NCBI GenBank assembly: GCA_007131895.1
Contig: SLPR01000228.1
Coordinates: 1 to 21,861 of the forward strand
DNA: 21,861 bases
Source of the DNA: Bacteroidales bacterium
GTDB lineage: Bacteria; Bacteroidota; Bacteroidia; Bacteroidales; UBA7960
Direction of reading: 5' to 3'
Shown here in pieces: positions 1 through 7,416 of the stretch. The position numbers were made by a program, and so were the translations under genes. The first letter of the stretch is position 1. Every line of letters starts with the position of its first letter. The notes under the pieces were generated by a model. It saw only the letters and a list, made by a program, of their open reading frames with translations, was not told the origin of the DNA and did not search any database.

Positions 1-42
1 CCTTACCTCCTGAGAGAGATTGAAAAATATTCTGTTTTTTAA
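1..42 (+). CDS. C-terminal end of an unidentified gene (partial)
   Basis: Reading from base 1, an open frame gives PYLLREIEKYSVF and ends at TAA 40-42. The mixed charged and hydrophobic composition looks like a real protein end, and the possible terminator at 68-112 fits a gene finishing here on the plus strand. Thirteen residues are too few to identify a family. In many Bacteroidota an N-acetylmuramoyl-L-alanine amidase gene precedes an MCE gene, so that is one possibility, but nothing in these residues proves it. Confidence 0.4.
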   Translation, partial: PYLLREIEKYSVF

Positions 43-67
43 CATGCGAAAAACTGTACACCTCTGC

Positions 68-112
68 TAACAGGGTTTTGATTTGTAAAAATCATCTGTT
101 AATTGTTTTTTT
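68..112 (+). terminator. Possible rho-independent terminator, AT-rich bulged stem
   Basis: An outer stem TAACAG (68-73)/CTGTTA (96-101) encloses an inner stem TGATTT (79-84)/AAATCA (89-94) with loop GTAA. Seven T residues follow at 106-112. The stem is AT-rich and has an internal bulge, so it is a weak candidate. It would end the gene stopping at position 42 and separate it from the MCE operon. Confidence 0.35.
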
Positions 113-176
113 GTATATTTACAGTATGAGATTAATTATAGCCAACAAGGTAATTAACAATTAAAAGCTTTGTAAA

Positions 177-1178
177 ATGAAAGGACGTGCGCAAAAAATT
201 CGACTGGGCATTTTTATTATGTTCAGCTCCTTGTTGCTTCTTGTACTCATAGGATTTTTTACTGCCAAACGACTGTTTGAAAAAACAGATGTATATTATG
301 TGGCTTACCGTGATGTTTCAGTGAGTGGACTGGAGGTGGGTAGTCCTGTGAAATATATGGGAATCAATGTAGGAAGTATTTCTAATATTAAGATTGATCC
401 CGATGACGTGAACCAGATTATCGTCAGACTGTCTCTCAAAGAAAATACACCCATAAAAGAGGACGCAACGGCAGATATTATTTCTTTGGGTATAACCGGG
501 TTAAAGGCCATTGAGATCCGGGGAGGGACCCAGGAGGCAGATTTTCTGGAGGAAGAAGAATTTATCACCCAGGGAACTTCCCTGGTGGAGGATATCAGCG
601 GACAGGCAGAGGTGATTGCCTTTAAAGTGGAAGAGGTTCTCAATAATCTCATTGACTTTAGCAGGCCCGAGAACCTGGAGCGTTTTACGGAAGCTGTGGA
701 GAACATCTCCCGGCTTTCCACTAATGCTCAGCAGTCTTTTGATCTTATAACCGAAGTCGTTGCTGAGAACAGACAAGATTTGCGGCAATCTATCCTTTTT
801 GCCAATTCACTTACCGGAAGACTCGACTCTACTGCATTGGATTTTATGGCGGCAAGCAGTAGAATCAACGAGCTGATGCAGGGTGATACCATTGGTGAAA
901 TTCTTGGTAATATCCGTGACATTTCTGTTACGCTGCGGGAAACAGATCTGAACAGCCTGATTGAAAACCTTGCCAGCACCGCAGCGCAGACACAACAAAT
1001 GCTAGTGAAAATTGACAGCGATATTGAACGGGGGAGCAAAGATCTGGGAGATAATATGTTGTTGCTGAAACATACCCTGAAGAACCTGGAAGAGGCCTCG
1101 CGGAAAATCAATACGGATCCTTCTGTACTCATCCGTGGGCAAAGAGCCAGAGATATTCCCGACAGAAGGTTGCAGTAA
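177..1178 (+). CDS. mlaD: MlaD/MCE family lipid transport substrate-binding protein
   Basis: This is a 333-residue MCE protein. It has a short basic N-terminus, one membrane segment at about residues 10-30, and an MCE domain at about 38-118 containing the typical stretch GSPVKYMGINVGSISNIKID. A long polar helical tail, likely coiled coil, follows to about residue 320. Members of the family form hexameric rings in the periplasm that pass lipids between an inner-membrane ABC transporter and the outer membrane. It leads a run of plus-strand genes that supplies the lipoprotein, permease and ATPase of the same system. The gene symbol reflects family only: this could equally be called a generic MCE protein, and the substrate is not readable from sequence. 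The start at 177 directly precedes the basic/hydrophobic anchor and fits the family. Confidence 0.9.
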   Translation: MKGRAQKIRLGIFIMFSSLLLLVLIGFFTAKRLFEKTDVYYVAYRDVSVSGLEVGSPVKYMGINVGSISNIKIDPDDVNQIIVRLSLKENTPIKEDATADIISLGITGLKAIEIRGGTQEADFLEEEEFITQGTSLVEDISGQAEVIAFKVEEVLNNLIDFSRPENLERFTEAVENISRLSTNAQQSFDLITEVVAENRQDLRQSILFANSLTGRLDSTALDFMAASSRINELMQGDTIGEILGNIRDISVTLRETDLNSLIENLASTAAQTQQMLVKIDSDIERGSKDLGDNMLLLKHTLKNLEEASRKINTDPSVLIRGQRARDIPDRRLQ

Positions 1179-1292
1179 AGCATCCATTGTTTGGTTGAAA
1201 AAGGCGGTTGTTGTTTCAGTATTGTGAAAAAGCAACTGTTTTGCTGAAGGTTAATGAATGATACATGGTAATTAACTTAAAAAGACTCTAGT

Positions 1293-1904
1293 ATGCTCAC
1301 AAGAAAAACAATACTCATACTCATGGTTTCCACCCTGGTGCTGACCGGATGTCGCAGCAGCAAGCCTGTTACACCCAGTTTTTTTCTGGTGGAATATCCT
1401 TCGGATCCTCCACCAACCGATACAGTGAAGGTGTTGCCCTATGTGCTGGAATTAGCCGAAGTAAATGTGAACCCGGCTTACGCATCCCCACAGATTGCTG
1501 TCAGAGAAGGTGAGCAGGAGCTGCAGTACTTTGTAAACAATCAGTGGGCTGTAAGACCCGCCCAGAGCTTTGCTGGTTTTATTGAACAGTATTTTGCCGA
1601 CAACAGGGTCTTTACACAAACCCAAACCCGGTTCTGGAACCTGCAGCCCGATTACCGGTTGCAAACTATCGTGCATAACCTGGAGATTCTGAGAGACCGA
1701 AGAGATTTCTATGCACGCCTGCATCTGGAATTCCGGCTTGAAACTGCCGATGGAGAACTCATCGAAAGGTATGTAAAGGACAACCGCAGATTGCTGGAGT
1801 CCAGAGATCTGAACTTGTTTACTGTGGCTGTAAATAATATCTTATTTGAAGAACTGAATTATTTTACGGGCAAAATATACTTCGGGCTCTCACCTGCAGA
1901 ATAA
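1293..1904 (+). CDS. ABC-type transport auxiliary lipoprotein (PqiC/YmbA-like)
   Basis: This is a 203-residue lipoprotein. A signal peptide at 1-19 ends in a lipobox, LTGC, with the lipidated cysteine at residue 20, so it is exported and membrane-anchored. The mature part contains the pattern of the ABC-transport auxiliary lipoprotein family (PF03886-like): a strand with AEVNVNPAYASPQIAVREG near residues 55-75, a QWAVRPAQSFAGFIEQYF stretch, and a long beta-alpha ending. These proteins accompany MCE systems such as Pqi and rhizobial Mla-like operons, usually at the outer membrane. It lies 114 bp after mlaD and before the permease, which supports a role in the same complex. The family call rests on pattern and context, not on a search. 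Confidence 0.78.
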   Translation: MLTRKTILILMVSTLVLTGCRSSKPVTPSFFLVEYPSDPPPTDTVKVLPYVLELAEVNVNPAYASPQIAVREGEQELQYFVNNQWAVRPAQSFAGFIEQYFADNRVFTQTQTRFWNLQPDYRLQTIVHNLEILRDRRDFYARLHLEFRLETADGELIERYVKDNRRLLESRDLNLFTVAVNNILFEELNYFTGKIYFGLSPAE

Positions 1905-1942
1905 AAGCCATGGCTTTATCTGGAAATTCCCGACTCTGCAGG

Positions 1943-1950
1943 CCCCCCCC
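1943..1950 (+). repeat. C8 homopolymer tract before/within mlaE N-terminus
   Basis: This is a run of eight C residues. If MlaE starts at 1910 the tract is coding and could slip out of frame. If MlaE starts at 2009, as preferred here, it is in the gap between the lipoprotein gene and mlaE. Confidence 0.8.
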
Positions 1951-2008
1951 TGGTATTTTATCCTCAATCTCACAACCCGGAAATAATCTACTATCAAATG
2001 GTTTTCTC

Positions 2009-3142
2009 ATGAAGAAGAAATCTGTATCCAGTGATATAATCCTTAAAAATGGTACAAAGTATCGTTTGGATAACCAAACACTTTTTCTTTCCGGAGAATT
2101 GATGCTCCCTGTCGTGCCCGAGTTTATACGTAAGGTTTTGAAAAGGATTAAGTTACAAAAATCCGGCGACTTTGTTGTTAATCTTGACCAGTTGGATAAT
2201 ATCGACAGTGCAGGCGTTACTTCCCTGTTTTATGTGAAAAGAAAACTCGGGGATGCAGGATTCCGGCTGAGAATGGAAGGGGGAAACGAGACAATTGTAA
2301 AAAAGTTGGAATTATTTAAACCGGAAAAATTCGACGAACTTCCGCCAGAGGCCAAAATCGGATTTTTTGAATTGGTGGGTACCGGGGTGTATGATTTTTT
2401 TACTTCTTATTTTTATGGGTTTATTCAACTGGCAGCCAATATTTTCTATTTTGCTGTGGCTGACCTGTTCAGGAAAAAAGTAAGGCGGAAAGGAGAGTTT
2501 GCCAACCAGGCAGTGCTGATTGGGGTCAATGCAGTTCTGATTGTAGTATTTATGTCTTTTGTAATCGGTCTGGTGCTGGCGCTTCAATCAGCACAGCAGC
2601 TCAGAAACTTTGGAGCCAATATTTTTATCGTTGATCTGGTGGTGATAGGTATGATGAGCCAGATGGCCCCCTTAATTACCGCTATCCTGATAGCAGGGCG
2701 CAGCGGTTCTTCCATAGCCGCAGAAATTGCTACCATGAAGGTTACCTCTGAGCTTGATGCCCTTAAAACCATGGGGCTCGAACCCATTCGTTTTGTGGTG
2801 GTTCCCAAGCTTTATGCCAGTTTGCTTACCATGCCATTTCTTATTGTACTTGCCAATGTGTCGGGTATTGCAGGAGGAGGAGTTGCAGCCTATTTTTATC
2901 TGGATATAACCCCTGAAATATTTATCAATCGCATGGGGGATGTAATGAGGAACAAGGATTTGATAACTGCTTTTGTAAAAAGCCAGGTGTACGCCAGTCT
3001 GATTGTGCTCACCGGAAGTTTTTATGGCTTCAGGGTGGTAAGAGGTGCAGAAGGGGTTGGAATATCAACCACCTCGGCTGTAGTAGTTGGCATATCGCTG
3101 GTTATTGTTGCAGACAGTATTCTTGGCTTATTGTTTTATTAA
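2009..3142 (+). CDS. mlaE: STAS-domain MlaE family ABC permease
   Basis: This is the membrane component of the MCE lipid transporter. The first ~100 residues after the chosen start form a STAS domain with the motif NLDQLDNIDSAGVTSL, the role played by the separate protein MlaB in E. coli. The rest is the MlaE/YrbE permease (PF02405), with the conserved core AGRSGSSIAAEIATMKVTSE followed by ELDALKTMGLEPIRF, and hydrophobic helices up to the C-terminus. An in-frame ATG at 1910 would add 33 residues, but that stretch includes a C8 tract and low-complexity sequence, whereas the ATG at 2009 begins MKKKSVSSD just ahead of the STAS fold. The start therefore remains a judgement. The stop is 3 bp before the ATPase gene, so the two are translated together. 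Confidence 0.9.
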   Translation: MKKKSVSSDIILKNGTKYRLDNQTLFLSGELMLPVVPEFIRKVLKRIKLQKSGDFVVNLDQLDNIDSAGVTSLFYVKRKLGDAGFRLRMEGGNETIVKKLELFKPEKFDELPPEAKIGFFELVGTGVYDFFTSYFYGFIQLAANIFYFAVADLFRKKVRRKGEFANQAVLIGVNAVLIVVFMSFVIGLVLALQSAQQLRNFGANIFIVDLVVIGMMSQMAPLITAILIAGRSGSSIAAEIATMKVTSELDALKTMGLEPIRFVVVPKLYASLLTMPFLIVLANVSGIAGGGVAAYFYLDITPEIFINRMGDVMRNKDLITAFVKSQVYASLIVLTGSFYGFRVVRGAEGVGISTTSAVVVGISLVIVADSILGLLFY

Positions 3143-3145
3143 ATT

Positions 3146-3916
3146 ATGAATATGGACAAAGAGAAGGTTATAGAAGTAAGGAATCTGGCAGCCTCATTCG
3201 GTGATACCGTGGTTTTGTCCGATGTTTCGTTTTCTGCTTACAAGGGTGAAGTGACAATTATTCTGGGCTCCAGTGGCTCGGGAAAATCTACTCTGCTGAA
3301 GCATATCCTGGGCTTATATGAGACAGAAAAGGGAGAAATTCGTATTTTTGGAGAAGATGCTTTAGGGCTTGATGAAGACCAGCAGCTGCATATGTATATG
3401 CGGATGGGTGTTTTTTATCAAAATGGGGCTTTGCTTAACTCTATGACTGTGGGTGAGAATGTGGCCCTTCCCCTCAAACAACATACTTCATTGCCCGATG
3501 ACCTTGTTGATGATATTGTAAATATAAAACTTGGCCTCGTAAATCTTGAATATGCCATCAACAAATTTCCATCAGAACTCAGTGGAGGAATGCTCAAAAG
3601 AGCTGCCCTGGCAAGAGCCATAGCCCTGGATCCTCCCATTCTCTTTTTCGATGAACCGGGGGCTGGCCTGGACCCCATTTCCCTTGAATCTCTTGACAGG
3701 CTGATTATTGATCTCAAAGAACAGCTGGGTATGTCTATTGTTATGGTTACCCATGAGGTGCCCAGCATCCTGAGAATTGCCAACCGAATCATCTACCTCG
3801 ATAAAGGATCTGTTGTATTTGAAGGAACATTGAAAGAGGCTCTCAAATGTGACGTGGAATCCGTGAGGCAGTTTTTCTCCCTTCTTGACGATGTAGATAA
3901 GGCAAAGCAGGCCTGA
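3146..3916 (+). CDS. mlaF: MlaF-type ABC transporter ATPase
   Basis: This 256-residue cytoplasmic ATPase powers the MlaE permease. All motifs are intact: Walker A GSSGSGKST at 41-49, a Q-loop at Q92, the signature LSGGM at 145-149, Walker B ILFFDEP with D169 and E170, the D-loop GLDP, and the switch histidine H203. The LSGGM signature followed by KRAALARA is typical of the MlaF/MCE ATPase group rather than of general amino-acid or drug importers. It begins 3 bp after the mlaE stop. Its own stop lies 15 bp from the stop of the convergent gene at 3932-5845. No periplasmic MlaC-like carrier is encoded in the window. Confidence 0.93.
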   Translation: MNMDKEKVIEVRNLAASFGDTVVLSDVSFSAYKGEVTIILGSSGSGKSTLLKHILGLYETEKGEIRIFGEDALGLDEDQQLHMYMRMGVFYQNGALLNSMTVGENVALPLKQHTSLPDDLVDDIVNIKLGLVNLEYAINKFPSELSGGMLKRAALARAIALDPPILFFDEPGAGLDPISLESLDRLIIDLKEQLGMSIVMVTHEVPSILRIANRIIYLDKGSVVFEGTLKEALKCDVESVRQFFSLLDDVDKAKQA

Positions 3917-3931
3917 AAGCGCAACGTTCTG

Positions 3932-5845
3932 TTATTTTTCCTCCAACCGCAGTTTTTTATTCTTCTCTCCATTGGGCGAAGTAATCCTTACAATGTAGAT
4001 GCCCTGCACCAGACCCGGTTGAAATGAATGATTACCAGCTGGAATGTTTTGCTTTTGCCATACACTTCTTCCCATTACGTCGAACATTTCAAGCCGGGCT
4101 TTGGGTTCACCGGATTGAAAATGGAAAGTTTGGTTGTGAGTATATGCTTCAACGTTAAGCCTCTGCGGTGTTTCCACGTTTGTATGCTGTTCCGTAAAAA
4201 CAGCCTGTAATATCTTGTTTTCGTGCATAACCAGTGTGTTGGTGCTGTTGTCACTGAAAAGCTCCCCGTTTACAAGCCATTTGCTGAAATACCAACCCTC
4301 TTCGGGAATGGCCGACAAGTGTACCTGGCTTCCAACGGGATAAAGCCGCGAACCCTGCTCAAGGTTAATGCTCCCAATGCCTGCAGAGGGTTGCACACTG
4401 AGCTGGAAATTGTTTTCCCCGGCCAGATACTTCCAAAGCATGTTGTTGGGAATATCTCCTCCTGACGCCGGGGCTTCTCCTTCTGCCCAGGCAATATCAT
4501 CGCCTCCCTTCATTACGTATATGACGTTTCCGGAATATACCATCCCTCCGCCATCGTCCCAGCCACCCCACCGGTTATAGGGAGCCTTTTCCATTGATTC
4601 CCAGGTGTTGGTGGGAATATGATAGCGCATGAGCTCACGTTTCTGGCTTTGCCCCGTGTCCCAGCTTTGTTCCTGGTAGGCGCCGGGGCTGTGATAAATA
4701 TATTTATATCCATCCCACACCAGGGCTGAGCCATCATCAGCCCCAAACTGGTGGTCTGCCATGTTTTCCCATTGTTGGGTCTGCAGTCCGTATCTCCAGA
4801 ATTCTGCATGGGTATAGTTCCCGGAGGGGGTTATGCCAAACTGCACGTAAAGGTAATCCTGGTCAGTGCCTGCTTCTTCTCCTCTTACCCAAACCGCGGC
4901 ATTTCCCGGCCCCTGAAGGTGAGGGAGTTCTCCCATATCTTCCCATATATTTGCTGTGATACTATATCGATACCAGTCATAATTTGCATAGCCGTAGCCT
5001 GACCCGGGAAAAAGGTATATGAAGTCTTCATCGGTATAAACCATCACAGCTCCGTTGCGGGGGTAATTCTGAAAATTATCGCCGTAGTATTGATTCCCAA
5101 GGTCTTCGCGCCAGGGGATCTGATGGGCAAGATCGTTTTCCCAAAGGTTGTTTTCAATGCAATATCGGGCAAGCCAGGTTCGCTGTCCGGTCCATCTTCC
5201 TTTGATGATATAAATGGCATCCTTACCCTGTGGTGTTTTTCCATAGGCAGTGCTCAATCCGTAATCACTTCCAAAGGGCGCATCAGGGAGTTTGCTCCAG
5301 GAATCAGTGGGTATGTCGTATTCATAAAAGTCTGTCAGGGAGGAGTAGTTCGTTGTTCCGGGTTCACCACCGTAAGCAGCCCACAAGTACACCTTATCGC
5401 CTGCTGCTGCCAGTCGCATGCCGTTTTTCTCTCCCACACCTACAGGAGCATCCGAAGGAGAGGTGGTCCAGTTTACGGAGGGTGCTTTGGTAATAGTATA
5501 GTTGGTGTCCTGATTTCCCAATGTAAGCTCAGTGTGGTAGTCAAGATAGTTATGACGGTATGAGACCAGTTGATAAGTGCCCGAGGGAAGGGTAAATTCA
5601 ACTTTGCCCTTGTCGTTGGTTATCTCCATCAGGGCCGGATTGTCGTTAAGGATAACCACTGCATTTTCGATGGGGTATCCCGATCGATCTTCTAAGGTAA
5701 GAGCAAAAGTTTGTAAGGGTTGAGCCGCATGCAGGGGGGGGTGTGAGAGTACTGAAGGGCTTTCACAACAAAGGACAATAAGGAGAGCCAAAAACAGAGA
5801 AAGGCCGGCAGGCATTGACTTCCGGCAACAAAGGCTAAATGTCAT
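3932..5845 (-). CDS. Secreted kelch-type beta-propeller protein with T9SS C-terminal sorting tail
   Basis: This 637-residue protein is probably on the cell surface or secreted. It has a signal peptide within residues 1-41 (hydrophobic core GLSLFLALLIVLCC; M11 is an alternative start). A carboxypeptidase-regulatory-like Ig-type domain spans about 47-118. Kelch/galactose-oxidase-type repeats cover about 130-470 and recur as YxYDIPTDSWSKLPDAPF-like blades. A bacterial (InlB B-type) repeat lies at about 479-553 (GWYFSKWLVNGE). The type A T9SS sorting domain at about 562-637 includes MFDVMGRSVW and GIYIVRI and ends KNKKLRLEEK. The sorting tail is recognised by the type IX secretion machinery of Bacteroidota. 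The specific ligand or activity is unknown. A C8 tract on the coding strand (G8 at 5734-5741 on plus) covers codons 35-37, just after the hydrophobic core. Confidence 0.88.
   Translation of the reverse strand: MTFSLCCRKSMPAGLSLFLALLIVLCCESPSVLSHPPLHAAQPLQTFALTLEDRSGYPIENAVVILNDNPALMEITNDKGKVEFTLPSGTYQLVSYRHNYLDYHTELTLGNQDTNYTITKAPSVNWTTSPSDAPVGVGEKNGMRLAAAGDKVYLWAAYGGEPGTTNYSSLTDFYEYDIPTDSWSKLPDAPFGSDYGLSTAYGKTPQGKDAIYIIKGRWTGQRTWLARYCIENNLWENDLAHQIPWREDLGNQYYGDNFQNYPRNGAVMVYTDEDFIYLFPGSGYGYANYDWYRYSITANIWEDMGELPHLQGPGNAAVWVRGEEAGTDQDYLYVQFGITPSGNYTHAEFWRYGLQTQQWENMADHQFGADDGSALVWDGYKYIYHSPGAYQEQSWDTGQSQKRELMRYHIPTNTWESMEKAPYNRWGGWDDGGGMVYSGNVIYVMKGGDDIAWAEGEAPASGGDIPNNMLWKYLAGENNFQLSVQPSAGIGSINLEQGSRLYPVGSQVHLSAIPEEGWYFSKWLVNGELFSDNSTNTLVMHENKILQAVFTEQHTNVETPQRLNVEAYTHNQTFHFQSGEPKARLEMFDVMGRSVWQKQNIPAGNHSFQPGLVQGIYIVRITSPNGEKNKKLRLEEK
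5734..5741. repeat. G8 homopolymer tract inside the secreted kelch protein gene
   Basis: Eight G residues on the plus strand read as C8 in the minus-strand gene, in codons for HPPL at residues 35-38. Loss or gain of one base would shift the frame right after the signal peptide. Confidence 0.85.
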
Positions 5846-6011
5846 GGGGTACGTGTTAGTGTGGTGCTGTTATTATCCTTTTAGTTCTGGCAATTGATAA
5901 CATGTCAAAACCAGCCTAAAGGGTTGATGTGACAAAAGTAGGATATAGTTTCCGGATTACCTTCCGTATTTCTCCGGTTTTTTACGGGTAAATTAACGGG
6001 TATAAGAGAGT

Positions 6012-6357
6012 TTAAACCTCCTTCAGCCGCAAGCTCAAAAAGATTGGCAGCAAAAGCAGGCCCGCATAAACCATCAACATCACTGATTTGCCAAAGTAAC
6101 CGGCGATTATTCCCAATGTTGCGGCCACCAGCGTGAATAACCCAATGGCAGTATTGGACAATGATACATAGAGTGAACGGTTGTTGTCCGGGGCTTACAA
6201 GTTGTTCTGCCAGCTTGGTGGAGGCACCATTGAAAACATTGCAAAAGAAATTGCCGGGAACTTCTTTGCACGCTTCCTCTGAAATGGCTTTACAGGAGCG
6301 TTCTTCTCCTTCGTCAGTAATCAAGGAGTAGGCTTTGTCAATGCCCTGTTTTATCAT
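6012..6357 (-). pseudogene. MFS transporter remnant with the middle deleted out of frame
   Basis: The minus strand from ATG 6357 reads MIKQGIDKAYSLITDEGEER, continuing through SEEACKEVPGNFF and ASTKLAEQLVSPG to about 6195. There the frame changes and reads DNNRSLYVSLSNTAIGLF, then TLGIIAGYFGKSVMLMVYAG, ending LRLKEV and TAA at 6014-6012. The first piece resembles the N-terminus, and the second the last membrane segments, of a major facilitator superfamily transporter. About 110 codons remain of a protein normally near 400 residues, so the central helices are gone. The undisturbed original frame runs on as a 178-codon ORF (5905-6441), but its second half is unrelated out-of-frame sequence. The gene is surely inactive as a transporter. 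The parent subfamily is an inference. Confidence 0.7.
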
Positions 6358-6441
6358 AGTGAGGTTATTTAACTTTTTCTTAACAGCAGTTCCGGATATT
6401 TGTTTAAAAAGTCCTTTTGCCGGAATGGATTTCCCCTGCAA

Positions 6442-6594
6442 ACATACACAAAAAATGACTGCGTAGATCTGCCCGCTTTGAGCTCACAACCTGTCTGCAG
6501 GTTTCTGATGGAGTGGAATCCATCGGCTGTTCAGATAGGGTAATGGCTGTATGGCAAATTGTACGCAGTCTGTCGGATTAAATAAATACCGCTG
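6442..6594. other. Gap with two tandem hairpins
   Basis: No gene is visible. Two perfect short inverted repeats lie close together: AACCTG 6488-6493/CAGGTT 6498-6503, and GATGGA 6507-6512/TCCATC 6519-6524. They fall between two broken genes and could be leftovers of a palindromic element or the end of an old transcript. Confidence 0.5.
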
Positions 6595-7045
6595 CTATTT
6601 CACTACAAACTTTTGCTCATATTCTCCTGCTTTGAGGATGTAAATCCCGGCGGGGAACTGTGACACATTGATTTCAAGTTCATTGTCATTCACACTTCTG
6701 ATAAAAACTTCCCTGCCATTGGTTACAATAATGGTCTGATCAGGAAGCTCATAAACGCCTCTCAGGCCGCCAACAATGCCATAATAGCCCAGCTGAACAC
6801 CCTGTGAGTTATATTCATATACCCCGGCAGGAGATGAGAAGTTGGCAACCAGGATGTTACCGTTGCCCAGCATATGCATTTGCTCAGGAAATGACAGGTC
6901 CGACACAAACATTTCAATAAATTCTCCGTCGGCATTGTATCTGTGTATCCCGGAAGAGCCATTGGCACTTACCAGGTAATCGTTAAAATCGGGCCTGTAC
7001 AATATATCCCCACGGGCCGTTATCGGAAAAACCTATTCCAACCAT
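6595..7045 (-). pseudogene. Broken gene for a beta-propeller protein with T9SS sorting tail
   Basis: The open frame 6595-7002 encodes about 135 residues beginning at a TTG. They form propeller-like repeats (IHRYNADGEFIEMFV, HMLGNGNILVANF, GVYEYNSQGVQLGYYG) and end in a T9SS-like tail with QFPAGIYILKAGEYEQKFVVK-type features. No signal peptide is present. In the same frame an upstream TAG lies 9 codons before the TTG. In another frame the sequence from ATG 7045 reads MVGIGFSDNGPWG, which joins naturally onto ILYRPDFNDYLVS after a frameshift near 7003-7015. This is best read as a 5'-truncated, frameshifted remnant of a secreted protein. A short expressed fragment cannot be excluded, but it would lack an export signal. 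Confidence 0.65.
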
Positions 7046-7242
7046 AAATATACAATGAGATTGTATTGAATGCAAGTAAAATCGTAAAATAATTAAGATT
7101 TAACCTTTTCATTAATCCACTAATGGGCTGAAAGTATTGTTATTTGCAGATATTGGGAGTTATTACCGGTTTTTTTTTCCTCTCCATAATCCAACTCATA
7201 TTTCTTACCTTTGATTTTTTGGAAATTACCCGGTGCTCACTG

Positions 7243-7311
7243 GTCGTTGAGCTTGTCGAAACGACTTCTGATTGTAGCCCGGATACCCGCTTCGACAGGC
7301 TCAGCGTCCGG
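7243..7311. repeat. Two-hairpin repeat element with complementary loops
   Basis: The left hairpin has arms GTCGTT 7243-7248/AACGAC 7260-7265. The right hairpin has arms CCGGA 7279-7283/TCCGG 7307-7311. The segment 7245-7260 also pairs with 7291-7306 over 16 positions, with two differences that become G-U pairs in RNA. The sequence resembles a short intergenic repeat scattered in many bacterial genomes (GAGCTTGTCGAA...TTCGACAGGCTC type). Its mechanism of spread is not established here. Confidence 0.75.
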
Positions 7312-7319
7312 ATAAGATC

Positions 7320-7343
7320 AGGCTTTTGAGAAAGCCTCTTTTT
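7320..7343 (+). terminator. Terminator-like hairpin next to the repeat element
   Basis: Arms AGGCTTT 7320-7326 and AAAGCCT 7331-7337 enclose the loop TGAG, followed by CTTTTT. The shape suits a plus-strand rho-independent terminator. No plus-strand gene precedes it, so it may belong to the repeat element or insulate pepA from stray transcription. Confidence 0.5.
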
Positions 7344-7416
7344 GACACTATATCAAAGAATAAAAAAATGATAGCTACAAAGTTGCGCATAATCACAAAA
7401 TCTAAAACCTACCTGT

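Larger units (their letters stand above)
7046..7416. other. Gene-free spacer with repeat element and hairpin
   Basis: This stretch of about 370 bp lies between the broken T9SS gene and pepA. I see no credible gene. It contains a T9 run at 7170-7178, the two-part inverted repeat at 7243-7311 and a terminator-like hairpin at 7320-7343. A TACCTTTG at 7206-7213 matches the Bacteroidota -7 element, but no -33 partner is seen and it is 200 bp from pepA. Confidence 0.7.

Noticed and set aside
5090..5563. 157-residue plus-strand ORF opposite the kelch protein
   Set aside because: It is an antisense shadow of a gene with signal peptide, propeller blades and a sorting tail.
5905..6441. 178-residue minus-strand ORF as one intact protein
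   Set aside because: Only residues from M29 to about 85 look genuine. The rest is out of frame, and the neighbouring frame carries the expected MFS C-terminus, so it is treated as a pseudogene.
7206..7213. TACCTTTG as a pepA promoter
   Set aside because: It is 200 bp upstream of pepA, lies before a terminator-like hairpin, and has no -33 element.
7144..7329. 61-codon plus-strand ORF
   Set aside because: It is a translation of the two-hairpin repeat element (the VVELVETT type of peptide commonly produced by such repeats) plus a T-rich stretch; there is no protein-like conservation.
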